Source: Gordonia spumicola
GTDB lineage: Bacteria > Actinomycetota > Actinomycetes > Mycobacteriales > Mycobacteriaceae
NCBI RefSeq assembly: GCF_009932475.1
Contig: NZ_BJOV01000003.1
Coordinates: forward strand, 310,001-374,000
Direction of reading: 5' to 3'
Length of the DNA: 64,000 nt
Every line of letters starts with the position of its first letter. Within the stretch, counting starts at the first letter, position 1. The notes beneath the pieces were generated by a model, which had not been told where the DNA came from, ran no database searches, and saw nothing but the letters and a program-made list of their open reading frames with translations. Made by a program: the position numbers and the translations under genes. This document shows, in pieces, positions 7,574-16,746 of the stretch.

Positions 7574-8667
7574 GCGTAGCGCTCCCACCAGGTCGGGTCG
7601 TCGAAGGCCGTGCCGACGCGGGCGTCCACGTCGAGGGTGGCGCCCGGCCGGGGGACGCACACGTCAATCCCGGCGGCCGACGCCGCGGGCAGCAGCCGAG
7701 CGATCGGATCGCCCCACGAATGCCGCGCCAGGTTGAACGTACCCCAGTGGATGGGGATCAGGAGACTGTCGCGGCCGCCGCCGTTGACGAGCCCGTGAAC
7801 GGTCACGCCCTCCTCAGGGTTCAGGTGGATGTCGGGCCACAGGACGTCGTACGCGCCGATCGCGATGAGCGTCGCGTCGAAGGTGTCGTACCGCTCGCCG
7901 ACCTCGCGGTACGCATCGGTGAAGCCGGTGTCGCCGGAGAAGAAGAACGAGTGCGCGGGCCCGACGACGGCCCAGCTCGCCCACAGCGTGTCGTTGCGGG
8001 TGAATCCGCGTCCGGAGAAGTGGCGGGCCCGTTCGCAACCGAACGTGAGCGTCACGCCGCGGACAGTCAACTCCACCGATCCCCTCCAGTCGGCGGTGTG
8101 GATGCGGGCCCGCGCCACACCCCAGGCCTCCAGGTGCGCGTCGACGCCGATCGGCGCGACGAACCGAGCGTTCGGCTGGCTCGCGGCGATCGTGGTGATC
8201 GTCGGGTGGTCGAGGTGGTCGTAGTGGTCGTGCGAGAGCAGGACGACGTCGATCGGCGGCAGGTCGGCCGCCGCGACCGGGACCGTGTGCAGGCGTTTGG
8301 GGCCGACCAGCTGCGACGGCGAGCAGCGGGCGCTCAGCACCGGGTCGAGCAGGATCCGGACGCCGTCGATGTCGACGACCGCCGTCGCGTGTCCCAACCA
8401 GGTGATCGTGAGACCGGCGGGCGCGTCGGCGAATGCGGGACGCAGGACCGGCAGGACGCCGGTCGGCTTGCCGGGCCTGCGCAGCATGTCGACGAACACC
8501 GCCGGACCCGGCCCCTCGGAGTCCGGCACCGGTTCGACGTTCGCGAACACGCCTCCCACCAGATTCGGCGAGCCGGCGGTGGATGCGGCGATGGCCTCCG
8601 CGGACGCGCCCATCGCACGCAGCGGAGCGGGTTGCGGGAGGCGTCGGACAGCTGAAGTGAAGGTCAC
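7570..8667 (-). CDS. Metallo-beta-lactamase-fold hydrolase (Rv0906/NAPE-PLD-like)
   Basis: The 365-residue protein has the binuclear zinc motif SHDHYDH at residues 145-151 inside [16 protein letters not shown]. Later metal ligands are in [12 protein letters not shown] and [10 protein letters not shown], and a preceding [14 protein letters not shown] strand is typical of UlaG/NAPE-PLD-like lipid or sugar-phosphate hydrolases. The substrate cannot be read from the sequence. GTG at 8667 is chosen because residues from there ([11 protein letters not shown]) match family length, while the upstream in-frame sequence is low-quality. It is first in a three-gene minus-strand unit with ctpE, as in M. 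tuberculosis. No signal peptide is seen, so it is probably cytoplasmic. Confidence 0.85.
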   Translation of the reverse strand: MTFTSAVRRLPQPAPLRAMGASAEAIAASTAGSPNLVGGVFANVEPVPDSEGPGPAVFVDMLRRPGKPTGVLPVLRPAFADAPAGLTITWLGHATAVVDIDGVRILLDPVLSARCSPSQLVGPKRLHTVPVAAADLPPIDVVLLSHDHYDHLDHPTITTIAASQPNARFVAPIGVDAHLEAWGVARARIHTADWRGSVELTVRGVTLTFGCERARHFSGRGFTRNDTLWASWAVVGPAHSFFFSGDTGFTDAYREVGERYDTFDATLIAIGAYDVLWPDIHLNPEEGVTVHGLVNGGGRDSLLIPIHWGTFNLARHSWGDPIARLLPAASAAGIDVCVPRPGATLDVDARVGTAFDDPTWWERYA

Positions 8668-8791
8668 CCGACCAGCGTAATCGTGCGGCGCGCGTGGTCC
8701 CCGACACAATTCCGGGCGACTATGTCCTATGCTGTAGTGAACAGCAGTCGATCGATCGATCAACTCTGGTTCACCCGAAGGCGAGAAACCC

Positions 8792-10036
8792 GTGACAGAC
8801 ACACCCGCGGTCGACACCGCACGGCCCGACTGGGCCGCGATCGACGACGCCGTCAAGCGCGCCGGACTCGACTCCCCCGTCCTCGCACTCGACCTCGACC
8901 TCCTCGAACACAACATCGCCGACCTGCGACGACGCGCCGCGGGCGTGCCGATCCGCGTGGCGTCCAAGTCACTGCGCGTGCGGTCGATCATCGACGACGT
9001 CCTCTCTCGCGACGGCTACGCCGGCGTGCTCGCCTTCGACGTCGCCGAAGCCCACTGGCTCGCCACCGAGTCGGGTGTGAACGACGTCCTCCTCGGCTAC
9101 CCGACGGCCAAGCGTGAGGCGCTCGCCACACTGTTCGCCGACGAGCTCGCCTGCAAGCGCGTGACACTCCTCGTCGACGACGTCGCCCAGCTCGACCTCA
9201 TCGACGCCGTCGCGGCACCGACCACGCGGCCGACCGTCCGGATCGCGATCGACCTCGACGCGTCACTCCGCGCCGTCGGCGGGCGGGTGCATCTCGGCGT
9301 CCGGCGCTCGCCCGTCCACTCGGTGGAGCAGGCGACCGCCCTCGCCCGAGCGATCGTCGGACGCGACGGGTTCGCACTCGTCGGCGTCATGTCGTACGAG
9401 GCGCAGGTCGCCGGACTCGGCAACCACGTCGACGGCAAGCTCGCGATGAACACCGCGGTCACCGCCATCCAGGCCGTGTCGATGACCGAGATCCGGCACC
9501 GCCGCGGCAAGGTGATCACCGCACTCCGCGAGATCGCCGACCTCGAGTTCGTCAACGCCGGCGGCACCGGATCGCTCGAGGAGACGGCCAAGGACGCGTC
9601 CGTCACCGACATCGCGGCGGGCTCCGGACTGTTCGGCGGGCACCTCTTCGACAACTACCGCCACTTCCGTCCGGCCCCCGCGATGAGCTTCGGACTCGAC
9701 GTTCTGCGCCGTCCCGACGACGAAATCGTGACATGTGCGGGCGGCGGCTGGATCGCCTCCGGCCCGCCCGCCCTCGACCGCCTCCCCAAGCCGGTGTGGC
9801 CCGAGGGGCTGGAGTACATCGGCACCGAATCGGCCGGTGAAGTGCAGACACCGCTCTCCGGAGCAGCCGCCCGCGGCCTCGCCGTCGGCGATCGAGTGTG
9901 GTTCCGCCACACCAAATCGGGCGAGGTGGCAGAACGTGCCGCTCGCGTAGCTTTGATCAAACGTGACAGCAGTGGGACCGCCGACGTCGTTGACGTCGTA
10001 CCGACCTACCGTGGAGAAGGGAAGTGCTTCCTGTGA
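8792..10036 (+). CDS. PLP-dependent amino acid deaminase/aldolase (alanine racemase N-domain, DSD1-like)
   Basis: This 414-residue fold-type III PLP enzyme has its likely Schiff-base lysine at K59 in PIRVASKSLRV. An alanine-racemase-type TIM barrel follows (VGVMSYEAQVAGLG, FVNAGGTGSLEETA, TDIAAGSGLFG). The C-terminal D-serine dehydratase-like domain ends in PTYRGEGKCFL; its His/Cys residues could bind zinc, as in eukaryotic D-serine deaminases. The GTG at 8792 follows GGCGAGAAACCC. The last codons overlap the next gene by 4 bp. The pairing with an aldonolactone oxidase is also seen in M. tuberculosis (Rv1769-Rv1771 region, from memory). The natural substrate is unknown. Confidence 0.85.
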   Translation: MTDTPAVDTARPDWAAIDDAVKRAGLDSPVLALDLDLLEHNIADLRRRAAGVPIRVASKSLRVRSIIDDVLSRDGYAGVLAFDVAEAHWLATESGVNDVLLGYPTAKREALATLFADELACKRVTLLVDDVAQLDLIDAVAAPTTRPTVRIAIDLDASLRAVGGRVHLGVRRSPVHSVEQATALARAIVGRDGFALVGVMSYEAQVAGLGNHVDGKLAMNTAVTAIQAVSMTEIRHRRGKVITALREIADLEFVNAGGTGSLEETAKDASVTDIAAGSGLFGGHLFDNYRHFRPAPAMSFGLDVLRRPDDEIVTCAGGGWIASGPPALDRLPKPVWPEGLEYIGTESAGEVQTPLSGAAARGLAVGDRVWFRHTKSGEVAERAARVALIKRDSSGTADVVDVVPTYRGEGKCFL

Positions 10037-11355
10037 GCCAGACGACCGCAGCAGCGACGTGGACCAACTGGGGCGGCACCGCCCGGTGCACCCCGACGGA
10101 GCTCATCACCCCGCAGAGCGTCGACGAGCTCGCCGACGCGATCCGTCGCGCCGCCGAGAACGGCCAGGTGGTCAAGCCCGTGGGTGCGGGCCACAGCTTC
10201 ACCGAGATCGCCGTCGCACCCGGCGTCCAGGTCAAGATGTCGGGCATCCGCGGCCTGATCAGCGTCGACGCCGACCGCAAGCGCGTGACCCTCGCGGCGG
10301 GCACACACCTGCACGAGATCCCGGCGATCCTCGAACCGCTCGGCCTCGGCATGACCAATCTCGGCGACATCGACAAGCAGACGATCTCCGGCGCCACGTC
10401 CACCGGAACCCACGGCACCGGCGGCGGGTTCGGCGGCATCGCCACGCAGATCCGCGGCGTCAAGCTCGTCGACGGCACCGGCACGGTCCGCACCATCGGC
10501 GAGGACGACCCCGATCTGAAGGCCGCGGCCCTCGGCCTCGGTTCGCTCGGTGTGCTCACCGAGATCACCCTCCAGTGCGTCGACGCGTTCTCCATCCGCG
10601 CCGAGGAGGGCCCCGGCGAGGTCGACGAGACCTTCTCCACGTTCCTCGAGCGGGTCGAGAACGTCGACCACTACGAGTTCTACTGGTTCCCCCACACCAC
10701 CAAGACGCTCGTGAAGACCAACACGCGCCTGCCGCGGAACACCCCGTCCGACGGCCCGAGCGACCTGCGTCGCTACATCGACGACGAGCTGCTCTCGAAC
10801 AAGCTGCTCGGCGCACTCTGCAAGGTCGGCGCGCGGTCGCCGCGGTTCGTGCCGTCGATCAACCAGATCGTCGGACGCGCCCTCTCCTCGCGCACCTACA
10901 CCGACCGGTCGGACAAGATCTTCATCTCCGACCGCGACGTCCGCTTCCGCGAGATGGAGTACGCCGTCCCGCTCGAGGCCGTGCCCGACGTCCTCCGCGA
11001 GGTCCGGGCGATGATCGACAGCCGCGGCCACAAGGTGAGCTTCCCGATCGAGGTCCGGGCCGCGGCCCCCGACGATCTGATGATGTCGACGGCCTCCGGT
11101 CGCGCATCCGGATACATCGCCGTCCATCGCTTCTCCGGCGACGACGTCGCCTCCTCCGAGGCGTACTTCAAGGACGTCGAAGACATCATGACGGCGCACG
11201 CCGGACGCCCGCACTGGGGCAAGATGCACACGCGCGACGCCGACTACTTCCGCTCCGTGTACCCGCGCTTCGACGACTTCCTCGAAGTCCGTGACCGCTT
11301 CGACCCGCAGCGCGTCTTCACCAACCCCTACCTGACGCAGGTCCTCGGCAGCTGA
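10033..11355 (+). CDS. FAD-linked aldonolactone oxidase/dehydrogenase (L-gulono/D-arabinono-1,4-lactone type)
   Basis: The 440-residue protein is of the vanillyl-alcohol-oxidase flavin family. The motif VVKPVGAGHSFTE carries H54, where related aldonolactone oxidases attach FAD. GATSTGTHGTGGGFGG supplies the flavin pyrophosphate loop. The C-terminal ALO domain ends with AGRPHWGKMHTRDADYF, DRFDPQRVFTNPYL. It probably oxidises gulono- or arabinono-lactone and feeds electrons to a carrier, as reported for Rv1771. The GTG at 10033 is chosen for the 4-bp GTGA overlap with the upstream gene; an in-frame GTG at 10024 would add three residues. The protein is soluble or peripheral, with no membrane helix visible. 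Confidence 0.87.
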   Translation: MSQTTAAATWTNWGGTARCTPTELITPQSVDELADAIRRAAENGQVVKPVGAGHSFTEIAVAPGVQVKMSGIRGLISVDADRKRVTLAAGTHLHEIPAILEPLGLGMTNLGDIDKQTISGATSTGTHGTGGGFGGIATQIRGVKLVDGTGTVRTIGEDDPDLKAAALGLGSLGVLTEITLQCVDAFSIRAEEGPGEVDETFSTFLERVENVDHYEFYWFPHTTKTLVKTNTRLPRNTPSDGPSDLRRYIDDELLSNKLLGALCKVGARSPRFVPSINQIVGRALSSRTYTDRSDKIFISDRDVRFREMEYAVPLEAVPDVLREVRAMIDSRGHKVSFPIEVRAAAPDDLMMSTASGRASGYIAVHRFSGDDVASSEAYFKDVEDIMTAHAGRPHWGKMHTRDADYFRSVYPRFDDFLEVRDRFDPQRVFTNPYLTQVLGS

Positions 11356-11389
11356 GTGCAGCCGCTCCTTGAGCGAGCGGGGCGGGCGG

Positions 11390-12121
11390 CTACTTCCCTT
11401 GGAAGTTCGGCGCGCGCTTGCCCTCGCGGGCGGCGCGCGCCTCTTTCACATCGTCGCTCATCCACGCGGCGAGCATGGCGGCATGCCGGTCGGCGGGCGC
11501 GTCGTCTCGGGCTCCGTCGCCGGTCAGCACCATCTTGTAGTGGCGCAGCGTGAGCGGCGCGAAGCCTGCGATCGTGGCGGCCCAGTGCTGCGCGTCGGCG
11601 AGGTCGCCGATGCGGTTGGCGAAGCCGAGCGTATAGGCACGGTCCGCGGTCAACGGGTCGCAGCCGAGCAGCATGCCGCGCGCCTGGCCGCCGCCGACGA
11701 GCGAGACGAGCCTCTTGATGGTCCACTCGTCCAGCGCGACGCCGATCTTGGCGGCCGGGATGCCCGCGACCGACCCCGGGGCCATGATCCTCAGATCCGC
11801 GGCCATCGCGAGCTGCAGGCCACCGCCGAGCGCGGGACCGTTGACCGCGGCGATCACCGGCACCGGAGTCGACTCGATCTGGGCGATCACCGAGACCAGC
11901 CGCTCCGGGAACTCCGGGTCGTAGACGGGTCCCGACAGGTCGGCTCCCGCGCTGAACACGCTCCCCCTGCCCGTCAACACGATGGCGCGCACCCCCGCGT
12001 CGACGGCGTCGGTGAACGCCTGCGACAAGTCGCGCAGCATGTCGTAGTCGAGCGCGTTGCGCTTGGCCTCACGCGCCAGCTCGATGGTCGTCACATGTCC
12101 GTCTGAGGTGCTCACGATCAT
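11390..12121 (-). CDS. echA6: Enoyl-CoA hydratase/isomerase-fold protein, EchA6-like
   Basis: The 243-residue crotonase-fold protein shows oxyanion-hole segments NALDYDML / FSAGADLSG and VIAAVNGPALGGGLQLAMAADLRI. The position normally holding a catalytic Glu reads IPAAKIGVALDEWTI, as in mycobacterial EchA6, which is reported to be catalytically inactive and to shuttle acyl-CoA to mycolic-acid synthesis with MmpL3. Length and the ending KRAPNFQGK agree with EchA6 (Rv0905). In M. tuberculosis it also neighbours the MBL/ctpE genes. ATG at 12121 follows TCGTGAGC without an obvious strong Shine-Dalgarno. Role in mycolate transport is inferred from the family. Confidence 0.85.
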   Translation of the reverse strand: MIVSTSDGHVTTIELAREAKRNALDYDMLRDLSQAFTDAVDAGVRAIVLTGRGSVFSAGADLSGPVYDPEFPERLVSVIAQIESTPVPVIAAVNGPALGGGLQLAMAADLRIMAPGSVAGIPAAKIGVALDEWTIKRLVSLVGGGQARGMLLGCDPLTADRAYTLGFANRIGDLADAQHWAATIAGFAPLTLRHYKMVLTGDGARDDAPADRHAAMLAAWMSDDVKEARAAREGKRAPNFQGK

Positions 12122-12172
12122 GTCGGCAGAGTACAGACAACCGCCGAGGGTTTTGTGACCGGATACGAGAAA

Positions 12173-12214
12173 ACCCCTCGACTGCACTCGGGAATCCGAG
12201 CGCAGTCGAGGGGT
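12173..12214 (-). terminator. Intrinsic-type terminator after the FKBP gene
   Basis: The arms ACCCCTCGACTGC (12173-12185) and GCAGTCGAGGGGT (12202-12214) pair perfectly and the loop extends the stem (CTCGG/CCGAG). Read on the minus strand, the 3' arm is followed by TTTTCTCG, giving a short U-run. It separates the gltA-FKBP unit from echA6. Confidence 0.85.
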
Positions 12215-12225
12215 GATCGGTAAAG

Positions 12226-12591
12226 CTATGCGCCGAGCAGGTCGATCACGAAGATCAGCGTCTTGCCGGAGAGGCGGTGGCCCGCGCCCGCGGGGCCGTA
12301 CGCCAGCTGCGGCGGGACGACGAGGCGGCGACGTCCGCCGACCTTCATGCCCGGGATGCCCTCCTGCCAGCCGGGGATCAGCGCGTCGAGCGGGAAGTTG
12401 GCCGACTGGCCGCGGTCCCACGACGAGTCGAACTCCTCACCGGTCTCGAACTCGACACCCACGTAGTGGACGTCGACCATGCCGCCGCGCTGTGCTTCCG
12501 CGCCGTCGCCGACGATGATGTCGGTGATCTGCAGCTCCGCCGGGGCGGGGCCTTCCGGGAACTCGACCTCGGGCTTGGTGTTGTCGGCCAT
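12226..12591 (-). CDS. FKBP-type peptidyl-prolyl cis-trans isomerase
   Basis: The 121-residue protein is a single FKBP domain that catalyses proline isomerisation in the cytoplasm. The hallmark segments are VDVHYVGVEFETGEEFDSSW (strand and flap with the Tyr and Asp of the pocket), GWQEGIPGMKVGGRRRLVVPPQLAYG (central helix and loop) and TLIFVIDLLGA (last strand). There is no signal peptide or membrane anchor. The ATG at 12591 is 3 bp after the stop of citrate synthase, so the two form an operon ending at the terminator at 12173-12214. Confidence 0.93.
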   Translation of the reverse strand: MADNTKPEVEFPEGPAPAELQITDIIVGDGAEAQRGGMVDVHYVGVEFETGEEFDSSWDRGQSANFPLDALIPGWQEGIPGMKVGGRRRLVVPPQLAYGPAGAGHRLSGKTLIFVIDLLGA

Positions 12592-12594
12592 GAT

Positions 12595-13905
12595 TCAGCG
12601 ATCTCCCATCGACTGGTAGTCGCGCTCGGTGTAGCCGGTGTACAGCTGACGCGGGCGACCGATCTTGGTGGTCGGGTCGGCGTGCATCTCACGCCAGTGG
12701 GCGATCCAGCCGGGCAGGCGGCCCAGCGCGAACAGCACCGTGAACATGCGCGTCGGGAAGCCCATCGCGCGGTAGATGACGCCGGTGTAGAAGTCGACGT
12801 TCGGGTACAGCTTGCGCTCGATGAAGTAGTCGTCGCTGAGGGCGACTTCTTCGAGGCCCTTCGCGATGTCGAGGAGGTCGTCCTGGACGCCGAGGGTCTC
12901 GAGGATCGAGTCGGCCGTCTTCTTGACGATCGCGGCGCGCGGATCGTAGTTCTTGTAGACGCGGTGACCGAAGCCCATGAGCTTCACGCCGTCTTCCTTG
13001 TTCTTCACCTTGGTCATGAAGGCCTTGGTGTCGCCGCCGGAAGCGCGGATGTCGTCGAGCATCTCGAGGACTGCCTGGTTGGCTCCGCCGTGCAGCGGGC
13101 CCCACAGGGCGTTGATGCCGCCCGAGATGGACGTGAACAGGTTGGCCTGCGACGAGCCGACGAGACGCACCGTCGACGTCGAGCAGTTCTGCTCGTGGTC
13201 GGCGTGGAGGATGAACAGCATGTCGAGCGCCTTGGCGACGTCCGGGTTCACCTCGTACGGCTCTGCGGGGAAGCCGAACGTCATGCGGAGGAAGTTCTCG
13301 ACCAGGCTCAGCGAGTTGTCCGGGTACAGGAACGGCTGGCCCTGCGACTTCTTGTACGCGTAGGCCGCGATCGTCGGGAGCTTGGCGAGGAGGCGGATGG
13401 TCGCCAACTCCACCTGCTCGGGATCCTTCGGATCGAGCGAGTCCTGGTAGTAGGCGCTCAACGCGTTCACCGCGGACGAGACGACGGGCATCGGGTGCGC
13501 GTTGCGCGGGAAGCCGTCGAAGAAGCGCTTGAGGTCTTCGTGCAGGAGAGTGTGTCGCTGGATGCGGTTGGTGAAGTCGTCGAGCTGCGACGGCGTCGGG
13601 AGCTCACCGTAGATGAGCAGGTAGCTGACCTCGATGAACGTCGACTTCTCGGCGAGCTGGTCGATCGGGTAGCCGCGGTAACGCAGGATGCCCTGGTCGC
13701 CGTCGATGTAGGTGATCGCCGACTTGGTCGACGCGGTGTTGACGAAGCCTCCGTCGAAGGTCGTCATCCCGGTCTGCGACAGGAACGAGCCCAGTGCGAC
13801 CGAGTCACTGCCTTCCGAAGCCTTCAGAATGGGCAGGTCGATCTTTCCACCGGGGTAGGTGAAAGTACCGTTCTGCTGTTCGGCGGCGCCATTCTCCACG
13901 GACAC
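12595..13905 (-). CDS. gltA: Citrate synthase (type II, GltA)
   Basis: The 436-residue enzyme condenses acetyl-CoA and oxaloacetate at the entry of the TCA cycle. Active-site segments are FILHADHEQNCSTSTVRLVGS (His), ALWGPLHGGANQAVLEML (His), and MGFGHRVYKNYDPRA (His and Asp). The N-terminal extension with TFTYPGGKIDLPILKASEG is typical of the allosteric, hexameric GltA of Gram-negatives and actinobacteria. The start at 13905 reads GTG TCC GTG GAG; the third codon is an alternative. A downstream FKBP gene is co-transcribed (3-bp gap). The 171-bp region to the divergent pxpB probably holds both promoters; I see no clear operator there. Confidence 0.96.
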   Translation of the reverse strand: MSVENGAAEQQNGTFTYPGGKIDLPILKASEGSDSVALGSFLSQTGMTTFDGGFVNTASTKSAITYIDGDQGILRYRGYPIDQLAEKSTFIEVSYLLIYGELPTPSQLDDFTNRIQRHTLLHEDLKRFFDGFPRNAHPMPVVSSAVNALSAYYQDSLDPKDPEQVELATIRLLAKLPTIAAYAYKKSQGQPFLYPDNSLSLVENFLRMTFGFPAEPYEVNPDVAKALDMLFILHADHEQNCSTSTVRLVGSSQANLFTSISGGINALWGPLHGGANQAVLEMLDDIRASGGDTKAFMTKVKNKEDGVKLMGFGHRVYKNYDPRAAIVKKTADSILETLGVQDDLLDIAKGLEEVALSDDYFIERKLYPNVDFYTGVIYRAMGFPTRMFTVLFALGRLPGWIAHWREMHADPTTKIGRPRQLYTGYTERDYQSMGDR

Positions 13906-14076
13906 ACAAACCCCTTAGCAATCGCGGGTGAGCAGTTGTTGGGTAACAACCTAGTCGTCTTTCGACTCAGTCGCCCGACGAGGGTCCCCGGAGGATCACC
14001 ACGAGACTCATCGCGTGCGCTCGCTCAGCTTACTCATACCTGCTTGTAGGGCCTACGCGCCCAGTAGCGTGATCGC

Positions 14077-14763
14077 ATGCGTGAGCGACCTGCGGGGGAC
14101 GACGGCCTCCTTCTCGACTTCCGTTCCCACGACCGTCCGTCGTGGATGGCGGCGCGGGTCGCCGACGCCCTGCGGGAGGCCTCCGACCTGGGCGTCCTCG
14201 CCGTCTCGGACGTCGTGGCCTGCGCGGAGACGGTCCTCGTCGAGGCTCCCCCCGGGACGGGGTTGAACGAGCTCGGCGTACGCCGCGTGGTCCACGATCT
14301 GCTCGCTCACCGCGGGGTCGACGACGACGCGGCGGACGAAGTCAGGTCGGCGGTGCTCATTCCGGTGACATACGACGGCGTCGACCTGGCGTCCGCCGCG
14401 GCCCTCGCCGACTGCAGCGTCGATCGGCTGATCGAAGCGCACACCCACGTCACATGGACCGTGCAGTTCATCGGATTCGCGCCGGGATTCGGCTATCTCG
14501 TGCCGGAGGACGGCAGCGACCCGTCGCACACGGAACTGCTCGGCAGAATCGGCAGGCGGGACGAGTCCCGGTCGGCCGTGCCCGCCGGGTCGGTCGCCGT
14601 CGGCGCCGGGTACGCGGCCGTCTACCCGCGGGCGAGCCCCGGCGGGTGGCAGCTGCTCGGTGTCACCGACACCGTGTTGTGGGACTCGTCGGCCACCCCG
14701 CCCGCGGTCCTGTCGGCGGGAGTGAGGGTGCGGTTCTGCCGCGCCGAGGAGGTGATCGGGTGA
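14077..14763 (+). CDS. pxpB: 5-oxoprolinase subunit PxpB (KipI-like)
   Basis: This 228-residue subunit belongs to the ATP-dependent PxpABC 5-oxoprolinase, which opens pyroglutamate to glutamate. Family hallmarks are IPVTYDGVDLASAAAL, the strand/helix TWTVQFIGFAPGFGYL, the serine-rich segment SRSAVPAGSVAVGAGYAAVYP and GGWQLLGVTDTVLWD. The GFAPGF and P-G-W motifs are diagnostic of the cyclophilin-like AHS1 fold. The ATG at 14077 is the first in-frame start after the divergent gltA region. It overlaps pxpC by 4 bp (GTGA). No pxpA (LamB/YcsF) gene is adjacent on either side, which is unusual for this pair. Confidence 0.9.
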   Translation: MRERPAGDDGLLLDFRSHDRPSWMAARVADALREASDLGVLAVSDVVACAETVLVEAPPGTGLNELGVRRVVHDLLAHRGVDDDAADEVRSAVLIPVTYDGVDLASAAALADCSVDRLIEAHTHVTWTVQFIGFAPGFGYLVPEDGSDPSHTELLGRIGRRDESRSAVPAGSVAVGAGYAAVYPRASPGGWQLLGVTDTVLWDSSATPPAVLSAGVRVRFCRAEEVIG

Positions 14764-15638
14764 CCCCTGCCGAATTCACCGTGTGCTCCACCGGTCCGCT
14801 CGCCACCGTGCAGGACCTTGGACGTCCCGGCATGGCGCACCTCGGCGTCCCCCGATCGGGCGCGGCCGACCGGGACGCGTTCGGTCTCGCGAACCGCCTC
14901 GTCGGCAATCGACCGGACGCGGCGTGCATCGAGGTGACGCTCGGCGGATTCTCGGCCCGCGTGCACGGGACCGCGATGGTCGCGGTCACCGGACCGGGGA
15001 CTCGTGTCAGGGTCGACGGCCACGACGTCGGCAGCCACTCGGCGATACCTCTCCGGAACGGGCAGTCGTTGTCGGTGACGTCGCCGCGCCGCGGATGCCG
15101 CAACTACGTGGCGGTCCGCGGCGGGTTCGACGCGGCGCCCGAGTTGGGCTCACGGTCCACCGACACCCTGTCGGGCCTCGGCCCCGATCCGCTGCGCGTC
15201 AAGGACGTGCTGCCGGTCGGCGACCTCGCGGACGACTGGCCCGCCGTCATGCTCGCACCCCCTCCCGCACCGCTCGCCGAACCCGCCGTCGTGCTGTCGG
15301 TGCGTCCGGGGCCGAGGGCCGACAGGCTCGTCGATCCCGGACAGCTGGTGATCAGTCGGTGGCAGGTGAACCCGGCGTCGAACCGGATCGGAATCCGGCT
15401 CGACCGACCGGCCGGCTCGACGGAGCCCCCGTTGGCTCACCGCGACGTGCCCGAACTGAGATCCGAGGGAGTGCCGCTCGGCGGGGTCCAGGTCCCGCCC
15501 AGCGGCCAACCGGTGATCTTCCTGCCCGACCATCCCGTGACCGGCGGATATCCGGTGGTCGCGGTCCTGACGCCCGCATCGCTGTCGAAGGCCGCACAGC
15601 TGACGACCGGCGACGCGGTGCGATTCGTCGTCGCCTGA
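14760..15638 (+). CDS. pxpC: 5-oxoprolinase subunit PxpC (biotin-dependent carboxylase-like, KipA-like)
   Basis: The 292-residue AHS2-type cyclophilin-fold subunit partners PxpB. Diagnostic segments are GPLATVQDLGRPGMAHLGVPRSGAADRDAF, NRLVGNRPDAACIEVTLGG, and NPASNRIGIRLDRP followed by SEGVPLGGVQVPPSGQPVIFLPDHPVTGGYPVVAVL. The sequence stays in frame to the TGA at 15638. GTG at 14760 overlaps the pxpB stop, so the subunits are probably translated in fixed ratio. With no pxpA nearby, the complete enzyme needs a third subunit encoded elsewhere. Confidence 0.9.
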   Translation: MTPAEFTVCSTGPLATVQDLGRPGMAHLGVPRSGAADRDAFGLANRLVGNRPDAACIEVTLGGFSARVHGTAMVAVTGPGTRVRVDGHDVGSHSAIPLRNGQSLSVTSPRRGCRNYVAVRGGFDAAPELGSRSTDTLSGLGPDPLRVKDVLPVGDLADDWPAVMLAPPPAPLAEPAVVLSVRPGPRADRLVDPGQLVISRWQVNPASNRIGIRLDRPAGSTEPPLAHRDVPELRSEGVPLGGVQVPPSGQPVIFLPDHPVTGGYPVVAVLTPASLSKAAQLTTGDAVRFVVA

Positions 15639-15667
15639 CGGGCATCAGGCGTTCGTTGCGAAACACT

Positions 15668-15693
15668 TGAGACGCATCTAGAGTTTCGTCTCA
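15668..15693. promoter_or_regulatory. Operator-like inverted repeat over the MpaB-type start
   Basis: TGAGACG (15668-15674) and CGTCTCA (15687-15693) form a 7-bp inverted repeat with a 12-base spacer. Its right arm ends on the A of the ATG at 15693. No regulator gene is adjacent, although this oxygenase family is often beside TetR genes, so the binding factor is unknown. Confidence 0.4.
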
Positions 15694-16730
15694 TGACTGA
15701 GGTGTTGCCCCCTCTCGGGCCCGAATCGGTGACCTGGCGCTACTTCGGCGACTGGCGCGGCATGCTCATGGGCTTGTGGTCGGGATCGATGCAGAACATG
15801 CACCCGAAGCTCGCCGCGGGCGTCTGGGACCACTCGGACTTCTTCGGCGAACGCTGGGAACGGCTGATGCGGTCGCTGTACCCGATCAGCGGCGTCGTCT
15901 TCGACCAGACGCCGGAGACCGGGGCTCAGGTCCGCGACTATCACCGCACCATCAAGGGGACGATGGCGGACGGCGGGCGCTACCACGCGCTCGACCCGGA
16001 CGTCTTCTACTGGGCGCACGCCACCTTCTGGTACGGCAACATCCGCTGCGCCGAGGCGTTCGGACCGCCGATATCCGAGGCCGACAAGCGCAGGCTGTTC
16101 GACGAGTCGCGCAACTGGTACGCCGCCTACGGCGTCAGCATGCGTCCCTGCCCGGACACGTACGAGGAGTTCCTCGACTACTGGGACCACATGTGCCGCC
16201 ACGTGCTGCGCGACCATGAGGCGGTCCGAACGGTCCTCGACATCACCGTGCTGCCTCCGCCGCCGTGGGCCGCGGCGTGGATGCCGGGCTGGCTGTGGAA
16301 GCGGCAGGTCCTCGTCGTTCAGAAGATGTTCCTGTGGATCACCACGGGTCTATACGACGAACCCGTCCGCGAGATGATGGGCCTGACCTGGTCCCCGCGC
16401 GATCAGAAGCGGTTCGAGCTGTTCGGCAAGGCCGTGAACGTCGGCATGAGACTCGTCCCGCCGCGCTACCGTCGCCATCCCCGCGCCCGCGACGCCGACG
16501 ACCGACTCACCGGGCGGGTGGCCGTCGACGCTCCCCTGCTGGAGACTCCCGCACGCAACCTGCCCACGGGCGACGAGCAGAACAACCCCATCCACTACTG
16601 CCCCGTCACCGCCGCCCGCCGCGCGAATCTCCCCTGGCAGCCCAACGAGACCGGCGATCGGATTCCCGCTACCGAAATCGATTCCCGCCAATTGTCAGAC
16701 CATGAGCGGGAATCAACGCCTGATGCGTGA
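15693..16730 (+). CDS. MpaB-family (DUF2236) oxygenase
   Basis: The 345-residue, mostly helical protein has the DUF2236 signature residues. These are an Arg/Asp-rich start (PESVTWRYFGDWRG), then AQVRDYHRTIKG, DVFYWAHATFWYGNI and YWDHMCRHVLRDH, where conserved His residues would bind the b-type haem of MpaB and latex-clearing (Lcp) relatives. The substrate in such proteins ranges from polyisoprene to fungal quinols, so only an oxidative role can be proposed. There is no signal peptide; one hydrophobic WMPGWLWKRQ region may touch the membrane. The ATG at 15693 follows a short inverted repeat. The C-terminal 40 residues are polar and look disordered. Confidence 0.82.
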   Translation: MTEVLPPLGPESVTWRYFGDWRGMLMGLWSGSMQNMHPKLAAGVWDHSDFFGERWERLMRSLYPISGVVFDQTPETGAQVRDYHRTIKGTMADGGRYHALDPDVFYWAHATFWYGNIRCAEAFGPPISEADKRRLFDESRNWYAAYGVSMRPCPDTYEEFLDYWDHMCRHVLRDHEAVRTVLDITVLPPPPWAAAWMPGWLWKRQVLVVQKMFLWITTGLYDEPVREMMGLTWSPRDQKRFELFGKAVNVGMRLVPPRYRRHPRARDADDRLTGRVAVDAPLLETPARNLPTGDEQNNPIHYCPVTAARRANLPWQPNETGDRIPATEIDSRQLSDHERESTPDA

Positions 16731-16746
16731 GTTCATTCGGCGGCCT

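Noticed and set aside
5195..7579. A 794-residue open frame on the plus strand across ctpE
   Set aside because: Its composition is Arg/Asp/Gly-biased noise typical of antisense to GC-rich genes, and the minus strand carries all P-type ATPase motifs.
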